Below the pieces are notes generated by a model. It was not told where the DNA came from. It saw only the letters and a list, made by a program, of their open reading frames with translations, and made no database searches. A stretch of DNA of 64,000 nucleotides from an uncultured Treponema sp. (lineage in GTDB: Bacteria > Spirochaetota > Spirochaetia > Treponematales > Treponemataceae): NCBI GenBank assembly GCA_945877425.1, contig CAMCRZ010000004.1, forward strand, positions 1 through 64,000. Reading direction: 5' to 3'. Position 1 is the stretch's first letter; each line of letters opens with the position of its first letter. Shown one piece after another: positions 26,631 to 34,345 of this stretch. Position numbers and translations under genes: made by a program.

Positions 26631-29266
26631 AAGATTTAGAATACTTCAAAAAGGAACTTATTAAGATTCTCGATAAAAAAGAACGCGAAGAAAAGGCAGA
26701 AATCAAAAAGTCTTTAGCGTTTACTATGGATATGCTCATTGAAAAATCAAGTAGCGGTTATCCTGTTGGCACGATTAGAGAATGGAAAGGTAAGAAATAT
26801 CAGAAAATCGCGCCGGGTAAATGGCGTAGAAAGTATTCAAGCGAAGAAAAAGGAATCCGCATGAGCATTGCGGCCTTAAAAAAGGCTATCGATAAATGCT
26901 CTACTTCACAGGAACTTCTCAACCTGGTGTTGCAGAATCGTGATAGATTTGCAGACGATAACGGCAGACCGTTGCCGATTGTTAAGGAATTGTCGGAATA
27001 TGCAAGTGCAAAGAATGATAAACTCGAAAAACCGAAACTCACATCTAATATGGAAAAAGTCAAAGATGAGGTAAAACATGACGGTGAGTATGTTCTTACA
27101 AAAAATGGAAGTAAAGACTTCGGAGAAATTACGCCCGAAATTGCGAAAAAGATAGGTAGACAGGCGGGTAAAATAAGATTAAGAATCGGCGAACAAAACG
27201 GAACTAAAAACGATTATGGAGAATTACATCTCGAAAGAGACGCTAGATTAAAAGACTTGAATAGTGCGGGTTTTACAAGTGCGAGAGATTTTGCAGAGTT
27301 TGTATGTTCTGATTATGACGCTATTTATCCAAACGGAATGGGTTTAATATTATATAAAAAAGGGAAGAAACACAATCAATTATATATACAATTAACACCT
27401 GTAAACGGAAGTAATGATTTTTACGATGTCAAAACCGGTGTTGCAAGTAACAGGGAACAAATGAAAAATAAAACACCGCTTTGGGTTAATCCAAAAAGCG
27501 GTGTTCTAACATCGGAAAAGGAAAGTGCGCATGACAATCAATCCAAAAATGGATTCCCCTTGCGCGATTTAGCGGGCAATCCCGACAACTCAAATATAGC
27601 GCAGAATAACTCAACTGTCAACAAAAAAATGACTTTTGCGACAGATTTTTGCAAGAGCATTGAAGACCTTACAAACTACGCAAAAGAGAACTACGGCATT
27701 ACAATTAAAAATGAGGATAAAAAAGGCGGTAATACTGAAAAGATTCTCAAATGCTTTGACATTACAGAGCGTTTCATTAAAAAAGTTCCTGGACTTGAAA
27801 AGTATGTAAAGACCATTATTTACGGAAAAATCGACCATAAAACAATGGGTTATTATAATCAAAACGACCGCTTACTGAAAGTCGGTGAATTTGGAGAAGA
27901 TGTTACCGAAGAACAGGTAAGAACAGGCTATTACGGAGAAATGAAACATACCGTAAGGCATGAAATGACACACGCTATTCAGAACATGATTGTAAATGAG
28001 TATTTGTCGGATAAAAAGAAAGAACAGTACGAACAGGCTTTCAAAGAGAGTTTTAGAAACGCTTATTATACCGGCAAGCCTAAAGATATGGCTAAAATAG
28101 CAAACTTCTTTTTACATCGTGTTATCGGCGGACAAGATTTCTTAGCTGCGGCCTTTGATTTGTTCAAAGAGTACAAGGACGGAGATTATTACAGAAGTAT
28201 GTATTCTCAATTTGCTAGAAACCTTGTAAGCGAAAAGATTGTTGATACCGCATTAAGCAACCTTGGAATTGATAAAAAACGCCGTCATTTTTCCCTTAAA
28301 ACGGCAGTTGGGAAGAATGTTGAAGAGTTGAAGGGAGCAACAAAAGAAGTCGCAAGAATTTCAAAATATGCCCTTTCTGAGGACGCTGAATGTATGGCAG
28401 ACGCTATCGCGGACGCTTTGGGAAGTGGAGAAAATGCAGCTCCATTGTCAAAAGAGATTTTGAAGGTTGTAGAAAACATTGTAGGAAGTAAAGGTATTGA
28501 AATGTTGAAATCTATTTATGCAAAGAAAAAGCCTTTGTTTGTGGTTAAAAAGTCTTTTGCTGATAACTTTATGAACAAACGCTCTATTCCTACCTTGCAG
28601 AAATCTATTTTTGTTCGCGGAGATTTTGACGCATACAGAATATCTGACGCAGAACTTAAGGAACATAGTATTTTTGCGAGAACGGAAGACGGCTGCGAAT
28701 ATGACTTGCAGAATCCGACAGAAAACTTTTACTACACTCTTAAAAAGAATCTTGAAAAATCTCTTACATGGAGCGGACACAAGTTACAGGATAGAACTTC
28801 CTGGAACGGCTTAAAAATATCCATTGAGAACAAAAAAGGCTCGGTGCGCCGTGGAGTTGATAAAGACGGACATCAGTGGGCGACAAAAATGCACTTTGAT
28901 TATGGATATATTCGCGGTTCAGAAGGAACAGACGGCGACCATGTAGATTGTTACCTTGGCGACAACATGGACGCAAAGAAGGTTTATATTGTTCATCAGA
29001 ACGACCCGGTAACGCATAAATACGATGAAGATAAGTGTATGCTCGGTTTTGATACTCTAGAAGACGCTAAAAAGGCTTATTTAATGCAGTATGACAGACC
29101 GGGATTTTTAGGCAAAATTGACACAATGGATTTTGACGAGTTCAAAGAGTTTATCTTGCTGAAAAGGAATCACGGAAAAAAGATTATCAAGTCTTATACC
29201 GATTTTGTAAAATCTATCGGAGAAAACTTTGATTTTGAAACTATGCGGAAGGTTTGCATTATATGA
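26627..29266 (+). CDS. polyvalent protein: shared N-module, nuclease-like, metallopeptidase and pyrophosphatase-like domains
   Basis: Residues 1-130 repeat the module at the start of the 688-residue protein (GYPVGTIREWKGKKYQKIAP). Residues 145-300 resemble phage BECR-type nuclease domains (KIRLRIGEQNG, then YGELHLERDARLK, ARDFAEFVCSDYDAIYP). They use more AGA and TTA codons than the neighbours. Near residue 443 is VRHEMTHAIQNM, an HExxH zinc peptidase site. Residues 720-860 contain GYIRGSEGTDGDHVDCYLGD, as in the InPase domains of polyvalent proteins. Such proteins are packaged and injected. Each activity is inferred from motifs. Confidence 0.75.
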   Translation: MKDLEYFKKELIKILDKKEREEKAEIKKSLAFTMDMLIEKSSSGYPVGTIREWKGKKYQKIAPGKWRRKYSSEEKGIRMSIAALKKAIDKCSTSQELLNLVLQNRDRFADDNGRPLPIVKELSEYASAKNDKLEKPKLTSNMEKVKDEVKHDGEYVLTKNGSKDFGEITPEIAKKIGRQAGKIRLRIGEQNGTKNDYGELHLERDARLKDLNSAGFTSARDFAEFVCSDYDAIYPNGMGLILYKKGKKHNQLYIQLTPVNGSNDFYDVKTGVASNREQMKNKTPLWVNPKSGVLTSEKESAHDNQSKNGFPLRDLAGNPDNSNIAQNNSTVNKKMTFATDFCKSIEDLTNYAKENYGITIKNEDKKGGNTEKILKCFDITERFIKKVPGLEKYVKTIIYGKIDHKTMGYYNQNDRLLKVGEFGEDVTEEQVRTGYYGEMKHTVRHEMTHAIQNMIVNEYLSDKKKEQYEQAFKESFRNAYYTGKPKDMAKIANFFLHRVIGGQDFLAAAFDLFKEYKDGDYYRSMYSQFARNLVSEKIVDTALSNLGIDKKRRHFSLKTAVGKNVEELKGATKEVARISKYALSEDAECMADAIADALGSGENAAPLSKEILKVVENIVGSKGIEMLKSIYAKKKPLFVVKKSFADNFMNKRSIPTLQKSIFVRGDFDAYRISDAELKEHSIFARTEDGCEYDLQNPTENFYYTLKKNLEKSLTWSGHKLQDRTSWNGLKISIENKKGSVRRGVDKDGHQWATKMHFDYGYIRGSEGTDGDHVDCYLGDNMDAKKVYIVHQNDPVTHKYDEDKCMLGFDTLEDAKKAYLMQYDRPGFLGKIDTMDFDEFKEFILLKRNHGKKIIKSYTDFVKSIGENFDFETMRKVCII

Positions 29267-30075
29267 TAAAGGCTCAAATTACTTTGGAAAACGATACCAT
29301 AGATTATATCCGCGCAGCTTTGGAGTATTTTTCCGGAAACAACGGCAAAAGCATTGCTCCAAACACCGCAAAGGCGTTTAATCAAGCGACAAGAAGCGTT
29401 CAAAGAGCCTGGCAGAATTGGGCGCGTGGCGGTAGTTTGGACGGAGCTGCCGACATAAAAAGCGCGTCTCCAAAGTTGGCAAGTTCTATTAAAGTAAATC
29501 AAATGAGCGATTTTAGCGCGGAAGTTTATACAGAATCTCCGTATATGTCGCAGATACAGGAAGGACGAAAAGCACAGGATATGAAATTGACATATCCTTT
29601 TGGCAGAAAAAGCCGTGTATCTAAAAAGCGTATTCCATATTTGATTATTCCTTTTAGGTGGGGAACACCTACAAAAAGCGGAATAAACCGCGCTCACATG
29701 GGAAACGCATTGACCCAGGAAGCATATAACATTGTAAGAGCGTTCGCAAAGTCAAAAAGAACAGGCGGAACTCATCTTGAAGAAAACGCAATGGGAATAG
29801 GAATTGAGCGTTCTGAATACGAATGGGGCGACCGTTTTGAATCTGACGACAACATGAACGGCTTGGTAAGTATGTATGAGGAAACAAATCACGGCGGCGG
29901 AAACATCGGCAGTACATACTTTACTTTCCGTGTTATCAGCATGAACAGTAAGCCGGAATCGTGGTGGAAGAAAGCGATTCCGCCAAATGATGTTGTCGGA
30001 GCGTTGGCTAGAGCGACAGAAAAAGAGGTTAATGACCTCTTGCAAGCCGGACTTGAAGCCGACCTTGATATTTAG
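29263..30075 (+). CDS. minor neck/tail protein, HK97 gp10-like
   Basis: ATG 29263 overlaps the previous stop in ATGA. The 270-residue product has SIKVNQMSDFSAEVYTESPY and QEGRKAQDMKLTYPFGRKS, patterns of tail-completion proteins of the HK97 gp10 type, and a C-terminal helix. It lies just before the sheath operon. The family call is tentative. Confidence 0.5.
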   Translation: MIKAQITLENDTIDYIRAALEYFSGNNGKSIAPNTAKAFNQATRSVQRAWQNWARGGSLDGAADIKSASPKLASSIKVNQMSDFSAEVYTESPYMSQIQEGRKAQDMKLTYPFGRKSRVSKKRIPYLIIPFRWGTPTKSGINRAHMGNALTQEAYNIVRAFAKSKRTGGTHLEENAMGIGIERSEYEWGDRFESDDNMNGLVSMYEETNHGGGNIGSTYFTFRVISMNSKPESWWKKAIPPNDVVGALARATEKEVNDLLQAGLEADLDI

Positions 30076-30082
30076 CGCATAA

Positions 30083-30111
30083 TTGACAGTAAGGGGTTTT
30101 GCCTTTATTAT
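30083..30111 (+). promoter_or_regulatory. sigma70 promoter, copy A of a repeated leader
   Basis: TTGACA (30083-30088), 17 bases, TATTAT (30106-30111). The whole block from ATAATTGACAGT through TGTGTCTTATCAA recurs at about 37,010-37,085 with only small changes, upstream of the baseplate genes. Confidence 0.75.
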
Positions 30112-30147
30112 GTTAGAAAGACAATATAATTAGGCGTGTGTCTTATC

Positions 30148-30217
30148 AAAGGCAGCGTAGACAAGTTTATAACGGTTTTGAGCCGTTGTAGATTAGTTTA
30201 CGCTGCCTTTTTTTGTT
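30148..30217 (+). terminator. two-tier hairpin and T-run before tail gene
   Basis: AAAGGCAGCGTA (30148-30159) pairs with TACGCTGCCTTT (30199-30210), and an inner AACGG/CCGTT stem sits at 30171-30187. T's follow, and the next ribosome site is only a few bases downstream. It would stop transcripts from the promoter just upstream unless antiterminated. Confidence 0.8.
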
Positions 30218-30234
30218 TTAAGGAGTGTTTGGTA

Positions 30235-31011
30235 ATGTATGTTTACCTTAACAGAGGTTTAATACTTGAACAGGCTATTTGTTCTCTTTTACATGATTAC
30301 ATCGACACCCTCAATTTATCAAATCTTTACAAAAACTATCATATAGATGTAACAACCGAACACCCTTTTGCGGAACTTTTTGAGCATGAGGGTAAAAACG
30401 CGGCCGACACTTTTCCTTCTATCGTGGTTACGACACAGGAAGACCGAAAAACGCCGGAATTAAGCGAAATGCAGATACAGACAGTCGAAGCGGTAGGAAT
30501 TGACGCAGAAGACCTTGAAGAAATAACAAAGACAAAAGAAACCTATGTAAATAAAAAAGGCGTTAAGAAAACAAGAGATATTCCCGGACTTTGCACTGTT
30601 GTAGATTCTGAAAAGTTGGCGGCGGTTCAATCCGTAATTCAGAGCAAGGGAATGTGTTACGGTTGGAGTTTTAGAACTCGCCGGACTGATTCTATCGGAA
30701 TTGAGATATGGACGACAAACAATCAGTTGAAAAATGAACTTTATGAACAAGTGCGCCTTTTTGTTTTAGGGTATCTTCCTACACTTCTTTCAGCAAGATA
30801 TAAAAGTTTTGACCCTTCCATTTTCGACAAGAGCATTGTAGGACATCGGAGCAACAACTACAACTTTCAATTTGATGTGGCATTGAGCGGTTCACATATA
30901 GAGTTTGATGTAAATTATTGCATTGAGCAACTTGTGTTGAATACGGAACTTGAAACTCTCAATACAAATATTATCACGGAGGCAGAAAACTATGTCAAAG
31001 ACAACGACTGA
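30235..31011 (+). CDS. tail completion-type protein before the sheath
   Basis: The start is ATG 30235 (MYVYLNRGLI), after AAGGAG; the longer upstream frame runs through the hairpin. The 258-residue protein has a mixed alpha/beta pattern with SIVVTTQEDRKTPELSEMQI and WTTNNQLKNELYEQVRLF. Its place before the sheath suits a tail terminator or completion protein. No motif is decisive. Confidence 0.5.
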   Translation: MYVYLNRGLILEQAICSLLHDYIDTLNLSNLYKNYHIDVTTEHPFAELFEHEGKNAADTFPSIVVTTQEDRKTPELSEMQIQTVEAVGIDAEDLEEITKTKETYVNKKGVKKTRDIPGLCTVVDSEKLAAVQSVIQSKGMCYGWSFRTRRTDSIGIEIWTTNNQLKNELYEQVRLFVLGYLPTLLSARYKSFDPSIFDKSIVGHRSNNYNFQFDVALSGSHIEFDVNYCIEQLVLNTELETLNTNIITEAENYVKDND

Positions 31012-31231
31012 CACAGTGGAAACAACCGAAGACACTTCAACTTCTTCTTCAAGTTCTTCTACAACTACGAAGAAGGAAAAGAAGTATACGGTTTACAGGT
31101 ATTTGCAGTTAAGACCGCAGCCGACAGGTTACGGAACTTTGCTGAAAAATCATCATGGCACGGAATTGCACACCCTTGATGAGTGGGACGCTCTCTTGGA
31201 AGTAATTCTCAATCGAAAGGTTAAAAATTAA
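30992..31231 (+). CDS. 79-residue protein with Ser/Thr linker
   Basis: ATG 30992 follows ACGGAGG and overlaps the previous gene by 20 bases. Residues 1-30 are a Ser/Thr-rich disordered tail, and 35-79 form a small domain ending HTLDEWDALLEVILNRKVKN. It directly precedes the sheath gene. The function is unknown. Confidence 0.55.
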   Translation: MSKTTTDTVETTEDTSTSSSSSSTTTKKEKKYTVYRYLQLRPQPTGYGTLLKNHHGTELHTLDEWDALLEVILNRKVKN

Positions 31232-31246
31232 AAAGGGGGCGAACAT

Positions 31247-32968
31247 ATGGGTGTTTCACCGGCAAATTTTACTAGTGCGGGCGCAACTTCTCAGCATTTA
31301 ATTCCTGGTGTTTATTCACGCAGAAACAATGTCGGAGCGGGTTCGGGCGTTTCCACCGGTAACCTTGTCATTATTGGCGCGTCAATGGGCGGCAAACCGC
31401 TTAGTCTTTTGAAGTTTTCCGATGTTGCGGACGCTAAAGAAGGACTTGTAAGCGGAGACTTGCTTGAAGCCGTTGCTCATGCTTTTAATGGCTCAACACA
31501 GTATGTACCACAGTATGTTTATGCAATGCGCGTAAACAATGGTACAAAGGCAAGTAGAACGCTGAAAAGCGGTGCTACAGAAGTTTTGACAATTTCTTCC
31601 GCTGATTGGGGCGTGCATACAAATCAGATTAAAATGTGGTTGCAAGCCGGAACAACAGGAAAGAAAGTAACTGTTTCTTACAAGGGCGAATCTGAAACCG
31701 TAGACAACATTTTGAAGAAGTCATTCTCGATTGTTTACGCCGGCGAAGGAAAAAGCGCAACTTGTACAATCGGTTCAACAGGACTTACTCTCGCGGCTTT
31801 TGACGAACAGAGCGCGCCTATTGCGGACGAAGCTCTTTCCGTTTCATGGGAAGATTGCGAAACTGTAAGCGAACTTGTTTCAAGAATCAATGATACAGGG
31901 TTCTATCTTGCTACATTGATTGATACGACTGAAAATGTCGCAACATCGAAACTTGACCATGTTTCAAATGTTGCTCTCGGCGATACTGCCGTTACTTTCA
32001 ATTCTGATGTACAGGCTCTTATTGACGCACTTTCGGGAATGAACTACATCGGCGATGTTTCACTTGCCGGAACAAGCCGCGTTATGCCGGACGAAGATGT
32101 CGGATATGTGTATTTCACAGGCGGAACTCACGGAACTTATAATGTTGCTGATTATTCAGCAGCTCTCGAAGTTCTTGAAACAGAAGACATTCAGATTATT
32201 TCTACACCTTCCGTAGACGCTGACGTTCATTCTTTGATTTCAGACCATTGTACACAGATGTCTACCGTTTCAAAGAAAATGGAGCGTACATTCATTGTCG
32301 GCATGGCAAGCAGTACGACTATTGCACAGGGCGTTGCGGAAGCAAAAAGCCTTAATACCGAACTTGGTTCGGTTGTTATTACAGGCGCAAACGCAAACAG
32401 TCCTCTTACAGGCAGTGCCGAAGATATTTCTCCGGCTATGCTCGCTTGTAAGGTTGCCGGCGTTGAAAGCAATCTGAATATGAGCGTACCGCTTACAAAT
32501 AAGGTTCTCAAAGTAAACTCATTCAGTAAGAAATACAAGTCTTCTGAATTGGAAGAAATGATTGCCGGCGGTGTAATGCCTTTTGGAGAGAATGAAGAAG
32601 GAAATCTTGTTTGTATTCGCGGCATTACAACATATCAGGGCGACAACCTCATCATGAACGAGCGTTCTATGATTCGTTCTGTTCTTTACATGGACAGAGA
32701 CTTGCGTAAGGCTTTCCACGCCCGCACAGGCACAAATACCGCTCCTTCTGAAAGCGGTGTTATCCAGGTGCTTTTGAACAAGGCGCAGAGTTGGCTTACA
32801 AACGACCTTATCACACAGGACGACAACGGCAACAATGTGTTTGATGTTTCTGTAAGGTTTGACGCAGACAAGACATATCTGACATTCAGTCGTTATGTCC
32901 GCGCTCCAAACAACTTTACATTTATTACCGGTACGAACAAAGTTTACAGTTCTACCGTTGAAATCTAA
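31247..32968 (+). CDS. contractile tail sheath protein
   Basis: The 573-residue protein begins with a short arm containing HLIPGVYSRRN. It has the sheath pattern VYFTGGTHGTYNVADYSAAL in the middle and IRGITTYQGDNLIMNERSMI, then VIQVLLNKAQSWL near the end, as expected for the conserved C-terminal sheath domain. It shows the phage is a myovirus. The sheath contracts to drive the tube through the envelope. It is followed by the tube gene. Confidence 0.9.
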   Translation: MGVSPANFTSAGATSQHLIPGVYSRRNNVGAGSGVSTGNLVIIGASMGGKPLSLLKFSDVADAKEGLVSGDLLEAVAHAFNGSTQYVPQYVYAMRVNNGTKASRTLKSGATEVLTISSADWGVHTNQIKMWLQAGTTGKKVTVSYKGESETVDNILKKSFSIVYAGEGKSATCTIGSTGLTLAAFDEQSAPIADEALSVSWEDCETVSELVSRINDTGFYLATLIDTTENVATSKLDHVSNVALGDTAVTFNSDVQALIDALSGMNYIGDVSLAGTSRVMPDEDVGYVYFTGGTHGTYNVADYSAALEVLETEDIQIISTPSVDADVHSLISDHCTQMSTVSKKMERTFIVGMASSTTIAQGVAEAKSLNTELGSVVITGANANSPLTGSAEDISPAMLACKVAGVESNLNMSVPLTNKVLKVNSFSKKYKSSELEEMIAGGVMPFGENEEGNLVCIRGITTYQGDNLIMNERSMIRSVLYMDRDLRKAFHARTGTNTAPSESGVIQVLLNKAQSWLTNDLITQDDNGNNVFDVSVRFDADKTYLTFSRYVRAPNNFTFITGTNKVYSSTVEI

Positions 32969-32986
32969 CGGAAGGGGGTGTAGACA

Positions 32987-33505
32987 ATGGCTAGTTACAA
33001 TGTACAGGGCGATGTTCTTTTACAGGGAACAAATAACTGGATTCGCGTTGACATGGAAGATGAAAACGGTTCAAATCCGGTAAAAATCGGTTTTGTTCAG
33101 AATTGGAATATCCGTAAAGACTTGCAGACAAATGAAGCTCGAGTTATCGGTGAACTTGTTCCGGTTTCTATTGATGTTACCGGTATTAGCGTTGCCGTAA
33201 ACTTTACCGGCTTTATTCCGACAAAAGAAGTCGCAAGCAAAGGTATCAATGTACGCGGCGGCGGAAATTATTCTGTCAAAGCGTTCAATCCGAAGTGCGA
33301 CAACCTTCTTGGAACAAAAGTTGTTACAAAGATTCCTTACCTGGAAATCTACGATGAAAAGCACGGCAGTGTAATCACTTCCGTACAGTGGCTTACTCCG
33401 TCAAGTTATAGCGATTCCGGCAACGGTTCGGACTATGTTAAGACTGACGCAAGTTTCAAGGCTATCATCAGCGACAACGGCGCGGACTACGAATCACAGA
33501 TTTAA
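32987..33505 (+). CDS. tail tube protein
   Basis: The 172-residue protein lies directly after the sheath and is beta-rich. It contains WIRVDMEDENGSNPVKIGFV near the start, and a tube-like beta-barrel pattern follows. Length and position match myovirus tube proteins. A terminator-like hairpin follows, as often after highly expressed tail genes. Confidence 0.85.
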   Translation: MASYNVQGDVLLQGTNNWIRVDMEDENGSNPVKIGFVQNWNIRKDLQTNEARVIGELVPVSIDVTGISVAVNFTGFIPTKEVASKGINVRGGGNYSVKAFNPKCDNLLGTKVVTKIPYLEIYDEKHGSVITSVQWLTPSSYSDSGNGSDYVKTDASFKAIISDNGADYESQI

Positions 33506-33522
33506 CAGAATCCGTAAAAAAA

Positions 33523-33560
33523 TTACGGCGGAAGGAATTAAAACGCTTTCCGCCGTAACT
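33523..33560 (+). terminator. hairpin after tube gene
   Basis: TTACGGCGGAAGG (33523-33535) pairs with CTTTCCGCCGTAA (33546-33558), with one wobble. Only a weak T-rich stretch follows, so it may attenuate rather than stop transcription. Confidence 0.7.
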
Positions 33561-33586
33561 TTAATTTATTTTAGGAGTAAATCGAA

Positions 33587-34099
33587 ATGGAAATTACAGA
33601 CGAAATCAAAAACGAAGAATATTCAGAAGAAAAACAGAACGACATCTTTTACACTCTTTTGAGCGGAAAGACATACAAAGAAACAGTTGAAACAAGCCGC
33701 GGTAACTTTGTTTTGAAGTTCCCTAAACAGAAAGATTTAATGCAGATTGACAGGCGCGTAGCCTTAATGCGCGGCGGTGTTCCGGCTGAAAGTTTTGACG
33801 CAATCGCAAACTTTAACTTGCAGAAGGTTGCGACACTTGATGTCATGGTTGAGAGCGGCCCGAAGTGGTATGACAACTTGAAGTCAAAGAATCCTAATTT
33901 CTCATGGGGGGATATGCCGGACGGTAACTTTATTGACGAAGTTTACTCGAAAGCCTACACCTTTCGTGCGGAAGTTCAGAGAAAACTTGGCGGAGATGAA
34001 GAAAAAACCGCTGACAAAGTATCTGACGGAGAGAGCGTTCCGGCTGATGTGGACAATGGTTTATTTTCGGGAGTTGCCGGAAAGTCTAAACGAGTATAG
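33587..34099 (+). CDS. tail assembly chaperone, first frame
   Basis: The 170-residue protein between the tube and tape measure genes has an alpha-helical core (FPKQKDLMQIDRRVALMRGG, LQKVATLDVMVESGP). Its C-terminal 30 residues are polar and look unstructured. Position and a second overlapping frame fit the two-protein tail chaperone system, which coats the tape measure during assembly. The likely slip site is the A-run at 34002-34007. Confidence 0.7.
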   Translation: MEITDEIKNEEYSEEKQNDIFYTLLSGKTYKETVETSRGNFVLKFPKQKDLMQIDRRVALMRGGVPAESFDAIANFNLQKVATLDVMVESGPKWYDNLKSKNPNFSWGDMPDGNFIDEVYSKAYTFRAEVQRKLGGDEEKTADKVSDGESVPADVDNGLFSGVAGKSKRV

Positions 34100-34265
34100 C
34101 GAGGACGCATTAGACTTCTTCTTTGAGTTCGCAAATACTTATACGGAAGACAGTATTTTGCACGGATTCTTGAAACAGAAGAAGGCAGAAAGTGAGAAAG
34201 CGGACGAAGAACTTTTGCACGAATTAGGTTATTCGGACAAAGACACTTTGAACATGAACTTGTAG
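34047..34265 (+). CDS. tail assembly chaperone, second frame
   Basis: The frame overlaps the first chaperone by 53 bases and is reached by a +1 or -2 shift. The stretch with real protein character begins MWTMVYFRELPESL at ATG 34047, then DALDFFFEFANTYTEDSILH. No good ribosome site precedes it, which favours a frameshift fusion with the first frame. The frame is open back to 33933, so the A-run at 34002-34007 is inside the allowed window. Confidence 0.6.
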   Translation: MWTMVYFRELPESLNEYSEDALDFFFEFANTYTEDSILHGFLKQKKAESEKADEELLHELGYSDKDTLNMNL

Positions 34266-34270
34266 TTTAC

Positions 34271-34319
34271 AGTCCGTTTCAGTCCTTTATTATTTTCCGG
34301 ACTGATTCGGACTTTTTTA
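34271..34319 (+). terminator. hairpin before tape measure gene
   Basis: AGTCCG...CAGTCC (34271-34285) pairs with GGACTG...CGGACT (34299-34313), with a 2-base internal mismatch. T's follow. Confidence 0.75.
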
Positions 34320-34345
34320 TTATACGGAAATTGTGAGGTTTTATT

